Part shown: piece after piece, positions 23,767 through 33,180 of the stretch
Numbering within the stretch: position 1 is the first letter of the stretch
Layout of the letters: the number at the start of each line of letters is the position of its first letter
Source of the DNA: JALOAR01 sp041649415
GTDB taxonomy: Bacteria > Patescibacteriota > Minisyncoccia > UBA6257 > Colwellbacteraceae
Length of the DNA: 64,000 bases
Assembly: GCA_041649415.1 (NCBI GenBank)
Contig: JBAZND010000002.1
Span: 131,550-195,549 of the forward strand
Direction: 5' to 3'
Translations under genes and position numbers: made by a program
Notes under the pieces: model-generated
Told to the model about the DNA's origin: nothing
Seen by the model: only the letters and a program-made list of their open reading frames with translations
Databases searched by the model: none

Positions 23767-25041
23767 TTATTTGGCTTTTCCCGGGAACACTCTTAATAAA
23801 TTCCTTGTGACGACGTAGGTCATTACGATGTTTATGAGAATACCGACAAGCAAGGTCAAAGCGAATCCTTTAACGAAGCTAGAGGTTAAGAAATAGAGGA
23901 TAAGCGCGGTTAAAACGGTGCCGACGTTTGAGTCTCTTATGGACGACCACGCGCGGCGGAATCCCGATTCCATGGCGGAAAGTCCTTGCGCTCCTTGCCG
24001 CAATTCTTCTTTCGCTCTTTCAAAAATAAGGATATTTGCGTCAAGCGCCGCGCCAATTGAGAGGATAAAGCCGGTAATGCCCGACAGGCTCATGGTAAAT
24101 CCGGGCATAAGTTTAAAGATAGCCAGAGAGAAAATCACATAGAGGATGAGAGAAACGCCGGCGATAATGCCGCGTTTACGGTAAATGGCAATGATAAAAG
24201 CGATAATCAAAAGAATGCTTATCACGCCGGCGACAAGAATACGTCCAAGCGAGTCTTCGGCGGCGGTGGCGTTAACCGTGCGCTGGTTTATAAGCTTTAT
24301 CGGCGCGGAAAGAGCGCCCGCGTTGAATCGCTCAACAAGTTGTTTGGCTGATTCAATGGTTATTCCTTCGCCGGATATTTGGGCCTTTCCGCCGATTATT
24401 TTCTCTTGCACTACAGGCGCGCTTATCGGGACCCCGTCAAGGAAAATAGCCACCGGTTTTCCGATATTTCGCGCCGTAATTTCTTCAAAAAGTTTCGCTC
24501 CTTCTTCGTTGAATTCCAAGCTTACTACCGGCTGGGCTATTCCGTGAGAACTCGTGGCAACGGAAGCGCCTTTAATATGTCGGCCGGAAAGTTCGGTCAG
24601 ATCGCAAATAATTGATTCTTCCGTAAAACTGCAGTTCTCCCTGAAATCAAGAAACGGAGTTTCTCCGATTTCCTTTATGGCGTCTGAAATGTTGCTTATA
24701 CCTGCAAGCTCCACGAGAAGTTGTCTTCCGTCCCCCTTTTCAACGACACGCACTCTTGGCTCCGACACGCCGTAAAGGTCAATTCTCTTTTCAATGACAT
24801 CTTTCAAGCCATTGGTGACAGCGTTGATGTTTTCTTTTGGAATTCCCGAAAGGTCTATGTCATAAACTAGAGCCGTTCCGCCAACAAGATCAAGGCCAAG
24901 CTTCCAAGGTGAAAATTTATTAAAGAAAACATCGGGAATATTCACCCCGACAACGGACGTTCCGGCTTTGGGTAAGATAAAAAAAGAGGCGCATACGGTC
25001 AACGCGATAAGCGTGATTATAAAAAGCGTTTTATTTTTCAT
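23767..25041 (-). CDS. secD: protein translocase subunit SecD
   Basis: Partner of SecF. 424 aa with an N-terminal helix, a periplasmic region containing GLDLVGGTALVYDI and GKAQISGEGI, and five C-terminal helices including GAALDANILIFERAKEELRQG. First gene of a long minus-strand operon that continues through the TraG pair to efp, mnmA and comEC. The upstream region has no convincing -35 box. Confidence 0.96.
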   Translation of the reverse strand: MKNKTLFIITLIALTVCASFFILPKAGTSVVGVNIPDVFFNKFSPWKLGLDLVGGTALVYDIDLSGIPKENINAVTNGLKDVIEKRIDLYGVSEPRVRVVEKGDGRQLLVELAGISNISDAIKEIGETPFLDFRENCSFTEESIICDLTELSGRHIKGASVATSSHGIAQPVVSLEFNEEGAKLFEEITARNIGKPVAIFLDGVPISAPVVQEKIIGGKAQISGEGITIESAKQLVERFNAGALSAPIKLINQRTVNATAAEDSLGRILVAGVISILLIIAFIIAIYRKRGIIAGVSLILYVIFSLAIFKLMPGFTMSLSGITGFILSIGAALDANILIFERAKEELRQGAQGLSAMESGFRRAWSSIRDSNVGTVLTALILYFLTSSFVKGFALTLLVGILINIVMTYVVTRNLLRVFPGKAK

Positions 25042-25187
25042 TTAAATTTTTGAAATTATTAGCCCGTCTTAAGAGAAGCCTTATCGTTCGTCTCGCGTAT
25101 CCGCGGGATTGTATCTTAAACATTTTCACGCGAAAGTCTTTTTTCTTGTTCGAGTCCCGAGGGCAGATCCTTCTTCATGGAGGATTG

Positions 25188-25259
25188 TCCGCCCAGGAGG
25201 ACTCGAACCTCCAACTTTCTGCTTAAAAGGCAGCTACTCTACCATTGAGTTATGGGCGG
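25188..25259 (-). tRNA. tRNA-Lys (anticodon TTT)
   Basis: Acceptor CCGCCCA/TGGGCGG, D stem ACTC/GAGT, anticodon loop CTTTTAA (TTT), T arm GGAGG/CCTCC. The top pair of the anticodon stem is a G-A mismatch. CCA is not encoded. The 146 nt between it and secD hold no recognised gene. Confidence 0.93.
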
Positions 25260-25273
25260 GACCTCGGAAAATC

Positions 25274-26332
25274 CTACCATTCGTCTTTTAAATCTTCAAG
25301 TATTTTTTTCGTTTTAGCGTCTGATTTCTCGGGAATTTTAAGGTCAAGAAGCACTATTAAATCACCTCTTTCTGTAGCGCCTTCTCCTCTAATTCTTATT
25401 TCCTTTCTAAAGCTCTCGCCTGAGACGGTTTTAATTTCCACTTCCTTACCCAGTATGGTTGTGACTTTAATTTTTACGCCAAGTAAAATGTCTGAAAATT
25501 TAACTTCTTTGACCGTGATTAAATCATCACCAATTCTTTTGAAAGTCTTGTGAGGCAATATTTTTATTCGGACATACAGGTCGCCGGCGTTTGCGCCGCG
25601 TTCGCCCGCTTCACCCATTCCTTTTATTTTTATAATTTGTCCATCCATTACGCCGGGATGAATTAAAATATCTGTTTTTCTTTCTCCTTTCACGCGCCCG
25701 CGGCCGCCGCATCCGCTACAAGGACTCACGGGTATTTCGCCAAGTCCATCGCATTCTCTGCAGGTGGATATTTTGGAAAAGGCGCCGAAAATTGTTTGTT
25801 TGGTCTCCCTGACGCTTCCCGTGCCGCCGCAGTTGGAGCATTTTGAAAAACCTTTCTCGGGATCATGTCCTTTGCCGTTACATTTGCCGCAACTTACAAA
25901 AGTCTTGAAAGTAATTGGCATCTTCACGCCTCTCACGGCTTCTTCAAGCGTGATTTTCAAAGCAATCTCCACATCTGATCCGCCTCTTCGCGTTTTAGGA
26001 GTAAATCCTCCCATGCCACCGAAGATTCCTTCAAAGATGCTTCCTATGTCGCCCATGTCAAAGTTACTAAAATCAAAATTAACCCCGTTCATTCCTCCCA
26101 TGCCGGAGAAAGGGTTACCTTCTCCCGTGGCGGAGCCAAAACGATCATAATTGTTTCTTTTTTCCTTATCGGAGAGAACTTGGTAGGCCTCGCTTATCTC
26201 TTTGAACTTATCGGCATTACCGCCGGATTTGTCAGGATGATACTCGTGAGCAAGCCGTCGATAGGCTTTTTTAATTTCTTCTTCCGTCGCGTTTTTTTGG
26301 ACGCCAAGAACCTCGTAATAATCTTTTTTCAT
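25274..26332 (-). CDS. dnaJ: chaperone DnaJ
   Basis: Type I Hsp40 that stimulates DnaK. J domain with HPD at residues 32-34, a Gly/Phe/Met-rich linker, four CxxCxGxG zinc repeats (CGKCNGKG, CSNCGGTG, CRECDGLG, CSGCGGRG) and the C-terminal substrate domains. 352 aa, slightly compact. Last gene of the grpE-dnaK operon, 12 nt after the membrane protein gene. Confidence 0.97.
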   Translation of the reverse strand: MKKDYYEVLGVQKNATEEEIKKAYRRLAHEYHPDKSGGNADKFKEISEAYQVLSDKEKRNNYDRFGSATGEGNPFSGMGGMNGVNFDFSNFDMGDIGSIFEGIFGGMGGFTPKTRRGGSDVEIALKITLEEAVRGVKMPITFKTFVSCGKCNGKGHDPEKGFSKCSNCGGTGSVRETKQTIFGAFSKISTCRECDGLGEIPVSPCSGCGGRGRVKGERKTDILIHPGVMDGQIIKIKGMGEAGERGANAGDLYVRIKILPHKTFKRIGDDLITVKEVKFSDILLGVKIKVTTILGKEVEIKTVSGESFRKEIRIRGEGATERGDLIVLLDLKIPEKSDAKTKKILEDLKDEW

Positions 26333-26344
26333 CGCTTTGACGTT

Positions 26345-27394
26345 TTATCTTAAGAGGATTACCTCTTTACTTTTCGGTTCAAGATAAACCTTCGCGAATT
26401 TTACCGCAAGAAGCAGCTGATAGACGAGGAATGATATTGCCGCGGCAAGCCACCCTAGAAGCCATAAAGCTCCACGCAGAAAGGCAAAAACAATCACCAT
26501 AGCGGCAATGGCAACATATTTGTCGGGAATGACTTCTAGAGGGCCTTTAAGCTTCTCCGTAATTACCGTTCTAACGTTTTCCCTAAACGAAGCATCCAGA
26601 TTAACTCTAACGCCAAAGGTACTCTCCACCGTTTTCTGCGCGTCTTGGATCGCTTGGCTAATGAGCTGTTTTTTAAGAGCTTCCGGCATAAGAGCGAATT
26701 CCGCAGATTTTTCTCCCGTAACGATTCGTCTTGCTGAAATCTCAAGAAGATCGCTGAATTTCATTTCCGGCGTAAATCCCGGAGCATAATAGTTCACGAT
26801 AGGCGAAGAAAGAGAAATAACTCCATCTATGAATTTTCCCGAGAATATGTCTTCTGTCTTGAAATTCCAGCCGTAGGCGATGGCGCCGGCGAGTGCTATA
26901 ACGGTGAACGTTTTCATAAGCACTTTGCCGGAAAATTTCATAAAACTTATCCGTAAAGAATTATCAAGTTCTCTTTTGCCATATAAAACTCCCGCCGTCA
27001 GAATAAATACGGAAAGGGTTACAAGAACAGCGATGGGAATAAGGGGAATATGCCCGAATACGTATAAGGGCAAAACAAGAGCAACCGAAGAAATAAAGGC
27101 GGCGGCAAAGTGTAAACTTTTTGCTTTAAGCATGAGTGGCATCAAAGCAAAGAGAGAGGCAAAAATCAGCCCAACGGCGAATGAACGCGGCATAGGCCAG
27201 ACAGAAAGAGCATATCCAAAAATAAATGCGCATCCGGCTCCCACGATGATTACCGCAGAAGTTTTAAGAGGAGAGTAATCGGCTTCAGACGCGCTTTTAA
27301 GAGACGTTTCTTGAGAGGCTTCGCGAAGACCAGATCTAGGACGAAACAGGTCCGTTATTTTTTTCGTCTGCTCCTCCTTCGGAAGTTCCTTCAT
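26345..27394 (-). CDS. polytopic membrane protein of unknown function in the dnaK operon
   Basis: 349 aa, not recognised. A polar N-terminal ~45 residues, then five or six hydrophobic segments (about 45-125), one near 155-175, an extracytoplasmic region of about 120 residues without cysteine motifs, and two hydrophobic segments near the C terminus. It begins inside the end of dnaK (59-nt overlap) and ends 12 nt before dnaJ, so it should be made together with the chaperones. A role in envelope folding stress is possible but only suggested by position. Confidence 0.75.
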   Translation of the reverse strand: MKELPKEEQTKKITDLFRPRSGLREASQETSLKSASEADYSPLKTSAVIIVGAGCAFIFGYALSVWPMPRSFAVGLIFASLFALMPLMLKAKSLHFAAAFISSVALVLPLYVFGHIPLIPIAVLVTLSVFILTAGVLYGKRELDNSLRISFMKFSGKVLMKTFTVIALAGAIAYGWNFKTEDIFSGKFIDGVISLSSPIVNYYAPGFTPEMKFSDLLEISARRIVTGEKSAEFALMPEALKKQLISQAIQDAQKTVESTFGVRVNLDASFRENVRTVITEKLKGPLEVIPDKYVAIAAMVIVFAFLRGALWLLGWLAAAISFLVYQLLLAVKFAKVYLEPKSKEVILLR

Positions 27395-29201
27395 TTCCTT
27401 TATTGTACATGGACTCGCCTATCTTTTGAAGCGAAGAAGAAAGTTCTTGAGTCACGGAGACGATTTTTTCGAGGTCATCGCCAGAAAGAGCGGAACGTAA
27501 ATTGGATATTTTCCCCTCAATTTCCGATTTAACAGAAGAGTCAACTTTCCCTTCAGCGTCTCTCAAGGCCTTTTCAGAAGAATAAGCAAGCGCTTCGCCT
27601 TTGTTTTTTGCCTCCGTTAGTTCCTGCTTTCTCTTGTCGCTCTCCGCATTTGCTGCCGCCTCGCTTTTAAGACGCTCAATTTCCTCTTTGGAAAGCGATG
27701 TCTGCGCTTCAACGCGTATCGATTGGCTTTTCCCGCTTGCTTTATCAATAGCTTTGACGCTTAAGATTCCGTTTGCATCTATGTCAAAAGAAACCTCAAT
27801 TTGAGGGACGCCTCTTGGAGACGGCGGAATGCCATCAAGAATAAAACGAGCAAGAGTTTTATTGTCGCCCGCCATCGGACGTTCGCCTTGCAGCACGTGA
27901 ATCTCAACGGACATTTGATTATCGGCGGCCGTTGAGAATATTTGCGTTTTGGTCGTTGGAACAGTTGTGTTTTTGGGAATCATAGGCGTTGCTATCCCTC
28001 CCAGAGTTTCAATGCTCAAGGTTAAGGGCGTAACGTCAAGAAGAAGAATATCTTTAACGTCCCCTTGGAAAATTCCGCCTTGGATGGCGGCGCCAAGAGC
28101 AACAACTTCATCCGGATTTATTCCCCTGTTCGGTTCTTTCCCAAAAAGGTTTTTAACGGAAGCTTGAATGGCCGGCATTCTTGTTTGACCGCCTACGAGA
28201 ATTACTTCATCAATGTCAGAAAGGGCAAAACCCGCTTCTTTTACCGTATTTTCGGTGAGTTTCGCCGCTTTTTCAATGTATTCCAAAACAAGCTCCTCAA
28301 GCTTGGCACGAGTTATTTTCATAAGAAGATGTTTAGGTCCCGAAGCATCGGAGGTAATGTAGGGCAAATTTATTTCCGTCTCCATAGAGGAAGAAAGTTC
28401 ATGTTTGCCGCGCTCCACCGCTTCTTTTAGCCGTTGAAGAGCCAAAGGGTCTTTAGAAATGTCTATTCCTTCGTTTTTCTTGTATTCCGCGACTACAAAT
28501 TCGTTCAGTTTTTTATCAAAATCGTCGCCGCCCAAATGGGTGTCTCCTCCCGTCGCTTTAACCTCAACCGTGTCATCTCCAACCTCCAAAACGGAAACGT
28601 CAAAGGTGCCGCCGCCAAAATCGTAAACAACTAATTTTTCGTTTTTGCCTCTGTTTAATCCGTAGGCAAGCGCCGCGGCGGTTGGTTCGTTAATAATTCT
28701 TTTAACTTTAAAACCGGCTATTTCTCCGGCGTTTTTAGTTGCCTGTCTTTGTGAATCATCAAAGTAAGCTGGGACAGTAATAACCGCCTCTTCAATTCTT
28801 TCGCCTAATCTCATTTCGGCATCAGTGCGCAGCTTGGAAAGAATCATTGCGGAAATTTCTTCCGGTGTCATCCATTTTTCGCTCAGTTTAATTTCAACTC
28901 CCCCTTCCGCAGAACTTCTTAGTTCGTATGGAAACCATTGTTTGTCGCGTTCCACTTCCTTATCACTCCATTTACGACCGATGAGCCTTTTGACGGAAAA
29001 GATGGTGTTTTTGGGGTTCGTAATTGATTGACGCTTAGCCAAAATTCCCACGAGACGTTCGCCGTTTTTATTGACAGCCGCTATTGACGGAGTAGTTCTT
29101 GATCCCTCGGAAGATTCCAATATTTCCGGTTTACCGTCCGAGCCGACGAAGGCCACGGCTGAGTTTGTAGTTCCCAAATCTATTCCTATTATTTTTGGCA
29201 T
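27336..29201 (-). CDS. dnaK: chaperone DnaK (Hsp70)
   Basis: 621 aa, complete. ATPase domain with GIDLGTTNSAVA, VVYDFGGGTFDVSVLEV and the EVILVGGQTRMPAIQ signature; substrate domain with TPLTLSIETLGG; C-terminal lid ends EGGADEKNNGPVSS. ATG start 78 nt after grpE; that gap contains a small hairpin (GCGTTT/AAACGC) and an A/T-rich -10-like stretch. No CIRCE operator is visible. Confidence 0.98.
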   Translation of the reverse strand: MPKIIGIDLGTTNSAVAFVGSDGKPEILESSEGSRTTPSIAAVNKNGERLVGILAKRQSITNPKNTIFSVKRLIGRKWSDKEVERDKQWFPYELRSSAEGGVEIKLSEKWMTPEEISAMILSKLRTDAEMRLGERIEEAVITVPAYFDDSQRQATKNAGEIAGFKVKRIINEPTAAALAYGLNRGKNEKLVVYDFGGGTFDVSVLEVGDDTVEVKATGGDTHLGGDDFDKKLNEFVVAEYKKNEGIDISKDPLALQRLKEAVERGKHELSSSMETEINLPYITSDASGPKHLLMKITRAKLEELVLEYIEKAAKLTENTVKEAGFALSDIDEVILVGGQTRMPAIQASVKNLFGKEPNRGINPDEVVALGAAIQGGIFQGDVKDILLLDVTPLTLSIETLGGIATPMIPKNTTVPTTKTQIFSTAADNQMSVEIHVLQGERPMAGDNKTLARFILDGIPPSPRGVPQIEVSFDIDANGILSVKAIDKASGKSQSIRVEAQTSLSKEEIERLKSEAAANAESDKRKQELTEAKNKGEALAYSSEKALRDAEGKVDSSVKSEIEGKISNLRSALSGDDLEKIVSVTQELSSSLQKIGESMYNKGNEGTSEGGADEKNNGPVSS

Positions 29202-29279
29202 TTTAATTTAATGAATTAATTTATACAGTTTTTCGTTTTTGCGGGAATGCGTTTCACGCAAACGCGCAACTGACCTTTA

Positions 29280-29729
29280 TTATTTGGCAACTATCACGCG
29301 CGCGGGACGCAATAGTTTGCCATTCCATGTATATCCTTTTTCAATCTCTTCAATGACCGTTCCCGAAGATTCATTTGATTCAATTGTTGAAATGGCTTCG
29401 TGGAGAGCGGGGTCAAACGGATAACCAACAGAAACAATGATTCTTTCTAGACCTTTCTTTTTTAACGAATCTTCCATTTGTGATCGTATCATGTGAACGC
29501 CTTTGGCCACAGTCTGGTCTTTTTCACCAAGAGAGGCTATGCAAAGATCAAAACTGTCCAATATCCCAATCATGTCACGAACGATATCTTCTCCGGCAAA
29601 ACGAATAATTTCGTTCATACGCTTCAGTTCGTCGTTTTTAAAATTGATAAGCTCTGCCTTCGCTCTTTTCCATCCGTCAAGGTATTCGTCACGTTCTCGT
29701 TTGAGCTTTTCGTTTTCTGTTCCAGCCAT
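29280..29729 (-). CDS. grpE: nucleotide exchange factor GrpE
   Basis: Releases ADP from DnaK. 149 aa: a coiled coil (about residues 1-60) followed by the C-terminal beta wing with HEAISTIESNESSGTVIEEIEKGYTWNGKLLRPARVIVAK. The usual acidic disordered N terminus is missing. First gene of the operon; the promoter leaves a leader of only about 5 nt. Confidence 0.94.
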   Translation of the reverse strand: MAGTENEKLKRERDEYLDGWKRAKAELINFKNDELKRMNEIIRFAGEDIVRDMIGILDSFDLCIASLGEKDQTVAKGVHMIRSQMEDSLKKKGLERIIVSVGYPFDPALHEAISTIESNESSGTVIEEIEKGYTWNGKLLRPARVIVAK

Positions 29730-29741
29730 AAATCAAGGGTT

Positions 29742-29769
29742 ATTCTAAATAAAAGACGTCCATTGTCAA
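29742..29769 (-). promoter_or_regulatory. grpE-dnaK-dnaJ promoter
   Basis: TTGACA (29764-29769), 16-nt spacer, TAGAAT (29742-29747), 12 nt before the grpE ATG. No CIRCE inverted repeat is visible, so heat control by HrcA is not supported here. Confidence 0.7.
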
Positions 29770-29827
29770 GCGCTTAAAACAATTTATACCGAATTTGTCA
29801 ATGGAGTTTATTTACTTTCTTTTGCGG

Positions 29828-29836
29828 TGATACAAT
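29828..29836 (+). promoter_or_regulatory. extended -10 promoter of cysS
   Basis: TGATACAAT matches the extended -10 form TGnTAnnnT. Eight nt separate it from the cysS ATG at 29845, predicting a leader of about 2 nt. No clear -35 box. Confidence 0.5.
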
Positions 29837-29844
29837 GTAGACAA

Positions 29845-31221
29845 ATGCGTCTCTATAATTCGCTCTCCGGAAACAAGGAAATCTTGGAGCCGGTTCATGG
29901 CAAAACCATTCGCTTATACACTTGCGGACCGACTGTTTACAACTTTGCTCATATTGGAAATTTAAGGACCTACATTTTTGAAGACGTTTTGCGAAGGATA
30001 ATAAGGCTCAACGGTTATAAAGTGCTTCAGGTCATGAATATCACGGACATTGACGACAAGATAATAAAAGCCTCTGTTGAGTCCGGAAAGAAGCTAGAAG
30101 AAATTGCTTTGCCTCTTGAAAAGTATTTTTTTGAGGATTTGAGTAAATTAAACATTATCCGTCCCGAGAAGACTCCGCGCGCAACTCGACATATAAAGAC
30201 TATGATTGCGCTTATACGGACGCTCCTTGATAAGGGGTACGCTTATCAAACGAAAGACGGTTCCATTTACTTCAAGATTTCCAAATTCAAAGAGTATGGG
30301 AAATTGTCCCATCCGGATTTCAAAGATCAAGGATCTTCGGAGCGCACGCTTGCGGATGAATATGAAAAAAACGAAGTAAAAGATTTCGCTCTTTGGAAAA
30401 CAAGAAAAGCGGACGAGCCTTATTGGGATTCTCCTTGGGGTCCCGGCAGACCCGGATGGCATATAGAGTGTTCCGCAATGGCAATGAAATATCTAGGAAG
30501 CACCATGGATATCCATGCGGGCGGCGTGGATTTAATGTTCCCCCATCACGAAAACGAAATAGCGCAGTCGGAGGCAGTAACAGGAAAACTTTTTTCGCGG
30601 TTTTTTTTACACAGCGAGCATTTGCTTGTTAATAATGTGAAAATGGCAAAATCAACCGGAAATTTTTATACGCTTCGGGATATTGAAAAAAAGGGATATG
30701 ATCCCTTGTCCTTTCGATATTTGTGCCTTCAGACGCACTACCGTTCCAAAATGAATTTTACTTGGGAGGCACTTGGCGCGGCGGCGGCGGCCTTGCTTAA
30801 CTTAAAGCAAGTTTTTGCCCTTATTAAAAGCAATTGCAAAAAGGTTTCCGGGAGCAGATTATCTTCCGAAGAAAAAACAGGGGCGGAGAAGAAAGTGCTT
30901 GAAGCCTTAAACGACGACTTAAACACACCAAAGGCGCTCGCGATTGTGTGGAATACGCTTAAAGACAAAAATTATTCACCAAAAGAAAAAATAGCGCTTA
31001 TAAGTTACTCTGATCGCGTTTTGGGACTTAATATTTCCGAAGCGCCGGCAATAATGGAGATAATAATTCCCGAAGAATTGGGCAAACTCGCGGAGAAGAG
31101 AGAAAAATTGAGAAAAGAAGGTAATTTCTCCGCCGCGGATAAAATTAGACGCGAAATTGAGAGCAAAGGGTACGAAATCGTAGACGAGCCAAAGACTTAT
31201 AAACTTAGAAAGAAACAATGA
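29845..31221 (+). CDS. cysS: cysteinyl-tRNA synthetase
   Basis: Class I synthetase, 458 aa. HIGN at residues 36-39, zinc ligand in YTCGPTVYN, WHIECSAMA, and the KMSKS loop in the variant form KMAKS. The ATG at 29845 is preferred to a GTG at 29827 that lies upstream of the -10 box. The ATG of dnaB overlaps the cysS stop by 4 nt, so the two are translationally coupled. Confidence 0.97.
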   Translation: MRLYNSLSGNKEILEPVHGKTIRLYTCGPTVYNFAHIGNLRTYIFEDVLRRIIRLNGYKVLQVMNITDIDDKIIKASVESGKKLEEIALPLEKYFFEDLSKLNIIRPEKTPRATRHIKTMIALIRTLLDKGYAYQTKDGSIYFKISKFKEYGKLSHPDFKDQGSSERTLADEYEKNEVKDFALWKTRKADEPYWDSPWGPGRPGWHIECSAMAMKYLGSTMDIHAGGVDLMFPHHENEIAQSEAVTGKLFSRFFLHSEHLLVNNVKMAKSTGNFYTLRDIEKKGYDPLSFRYLCLQTHYRSKMNFTWEALGAAAAALLNLKQVFALIKSNCKKVSGSRLSSEEKTGAEKKVLEALNDDLNTPKALAIVWNTLKDKNYSPKEKIALISYSDRVLGLNISEAPAIMEIIIPEELGKLAEKREKLRKEGNFSAADKIRREIESKGYEIVDEPKTYKLRKKQ

Positions 31222-32582
31222 CGGACAGCAAGGACATGAGAATCCCGCCGCAAGATCTTGAAGCCGAGCAATCGGTTCTGGGGGCCGTGATGATAGACAA
31301 AGACGCGATTGGTGCCATTGTTGACGTTCTTGACCCGGATGATTTTTACGACAAGAAAAACGGTATTATATACGAAACGATGCTTCGGCTTTGGGATAAA
31401 AAAGTTCCGATAGATCTTCTGTCGCTTTCGGTGGAGCTTAAAAAAGTGGGATTTGCGGAGCAGACCGGAGGTTTAGGCTATTTAACTGACCTTGTGAACG
31501 CCGTTCCTTCAGCGGCTCATGTTGCGCATTATGCCGGCATCGTAAAGGAGAAGAAAATCCTTAGAGACCTTATTACCGCTTCAAGCACTATTACCGAAAG
31601 TGCTCTTTCGGAGTCTGAAGACATTGATGTTCTTTTGGATAGCGTGGAGCAGAAAGTTTTTTCCATAACGAATAAATCGGTCGTCAAAAGTTTCGCTTCG
31701 GTGAAAGACGAATTGCCGGCTGCTTATGAGAGACTTGAGAAAATAAGCCACGGAGGCGTTACTCGCGGAGTGCCAACCGGTTTTGCCGAATTGGACAACA
31801 TTCTCTCGGGGCTTCAAAAATCCGACCTTGTGATAATCGGCGCAAGGCCGTCCTTCGGAAAAACCTCACTCGCCCTTGATATCATTCGCCACGTTGGGAC
31901 AAAGGTTGGCGCGGGAGTCGGGGTATTCTCGCTTGAAATGTCGCGGGAACAAATCGTAGACAGGCTGATTTCCGCGGAATCAAAGGTATCCCTTTGGAAA
32001 ATACGCACCGGCAAACAACTGGATGCGCTTGATTATGAAATGATTCAAGCGGCATTTGACCGATTGTCAAAAGCAAAAATTTACGTTGACGATACCCCCT
32101 CTCCCAATATTCTGGAAATAAGGAGAATGGCAAGGAGACTTCAGTCAGAAGAAAAAAACTTGGGACTCATAGTCGTTGATTATCTACAGCTTATTCAGCC
32201 TCGCAAATCATCGGATAATCCGGTTCAGCAAATTACCGAGATTTCTCGGGGATTAAAGACAATCGCGAGAGAACTTAACGTTCCAATGCTGGCCATTTCG
32301 CAGTTATCAAGAGGTGTTGAACAAAGGGAAGATAAAGTGCCAAAGCTTTCTGACCTTCGCGATTCGGGTTCAATAGAACAAGACGCCGATGTGGTGCTTT
32401 TCATTCATCCCGTTTGGCGTTATCAGCAATCAATGGATAATCCAAGCGAGGAAGGAATGACAGAGATCCGCGTTGAAAAGCACCGAAACGGACCTTTAGG
32501 AGTTGTGCGATTGCGTTTCAATAAAGAATCCGCAAGTTTTGAGAGCATTGACATAATTCATGAAGATACCGGATTCAATTAA
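31218..32582 (+). CDS. dnaB: replicative DNA helicase DnaB
   Basis: Hexameric fork helicase, 454 aa, no intein. N-terminal DnaB domain (PPQDLEAEQSVLGAVMIDKDA), RecA-like domain with Walker A GARPSFGKTSLAL at about residue 205, Walker B LIVVDYLQLI, and SQLSRGVEQREDKVPKLSDLRDSGSIEQDAD. Overlaps cysS by 4 nt and recR by 23 nt. Confidence 0.98.
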   Translation: MTDSKDMRIPPQDLEAEQSVLGAVMIDKDAIGAIVDVLDPDDFYDKKNGIIYETMLRLWDKKVPIDLLSLSVELKKVGFAEQTGGLGYLTDLVNAVPSAAHVAHYAGIVKEKKILRDLITASSTITESALSESEDIDVLLDSVEQKVFSITNKSVVKSFASVKDELPAAYERLEKISHGGVTRGVPTGFAELDNILSGLQKSDLVIIGARPSFGKTSLALDIIRHVGTKVGAGVGVFSLEMSREQIVDRLISAESKVSLWKIRTGKQLDALDYEMIQAAFDRLSKAKIYVDDTPSPNILEIRRMARRLQSEEKNLGLIVVDYLQLIQPRKSSDNPVQQITEISRGLKTIARELNVPMLAISQLSRGVEQREDKVPKLSDLRDSGSIEQDADVVLFIHPVWRYQQSMDNPSEEGMTEIRVEKHRNGPLGVVRLRFNKESASFESIDIIHEDTGFN

Positions 32583-33141
32583 GCTTTTCGTGGATGAGTT
32601 TTCCCGATTGCCCGGCATTGGTCCGCGACAAGCAATTCGGCTTGCCTTCTATCTCGCAAACAGAAAAAAGACAGCGGCCGATCTTACTTTAGCTACTCAA
32701 ACGATTCAAGACGTCAAGATTTGTCCCAATTGTTTTTTCGTGCATAATCGCGAAGAGGATTTGTGCGGAATATGTGCCAGCTCTGCCCGAAATAAGAGCG
32801 TTGCCGCCGTTGTAGAAAAAGAAACTGACCTTATATCCATTGAATCTACCGGAAAATTTCAAGGAGTTTATTTATGTCTTGGAGATATTAAGAAGGCGGG
32901 CAGATTAGATGACGGCCAGAAGGCCAGACTTGACTCTCTTATAAAACGAGGAAAATTCGCGGAGATAATCATTGCCTTTAGTCCAACAACCGCGGGAGAT
33001 ATATCGGCGGAAATAATAGCGGAATATCTCCGTGATGCGGCAAAGAAAATAACCAGGCTTGGTCGAGGCATACCGATTGGCGGAGAGGTGGAGTTTGCCG
33101 ATCCGGATACGTTGTCTGAAGCGCTCGAAAGTAGAAAGTAG
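32560..33141 (+). CDS. recR: recombination protein RecR
   Basis: Loads RecA at gaps with RecO/RecF. 193 aa: N-terminal helix-hairpin-helix (RLPGIGPRQAIRLAFYL), C4 zinc motif (CPNC...CGIC) and TOPRIM with VEKETDLISIESTGKFQGVY. The C-terminal Walker-like part is RLGRGIPIGGEVEFADPDTL. It starts inside dnaB and ends before a strong terminator. Confidence 0.96.
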   Translation: MKIPDSIKLFVDEFSRLPGIGPRQAIRLAFYLANRKKTAADLTLATQTIQDVKICPNCFFVHNREEDLCGICASSARNKSVAAVVEKETDLISIESTGKFQGVYLCLGDIKKAGRLDDGQKARLDSLIKRGKFAEIIIAFSPTTAGDISAEIIAEYLRDAAKKITRLGRGIPIGGEVEFADPDTLSEALESRK

Positions 33142-33148
33142 AAAGTTA

Positions 33149-33180
33149 AATTAAAAACCCGCTTAAGCGGGTTTTTAATT
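33149..33180. terminator. bidirectional terminator between recR and rplU
   Basis: A 32-nt perfect palindrome with the arms AATTAAAAACCCGCTT and its complement. T runs on both strands allow it to end both convergent transcripts. Its last base is the first of the rplU stop codon. Confidence 0.85.

Noticed and set aside
29730..29844. CIRCE/HrcA operator before grpE
   Set aside because: No TTAGCACTC-N9-GAGTGCTAA-like inverted repeat is present.
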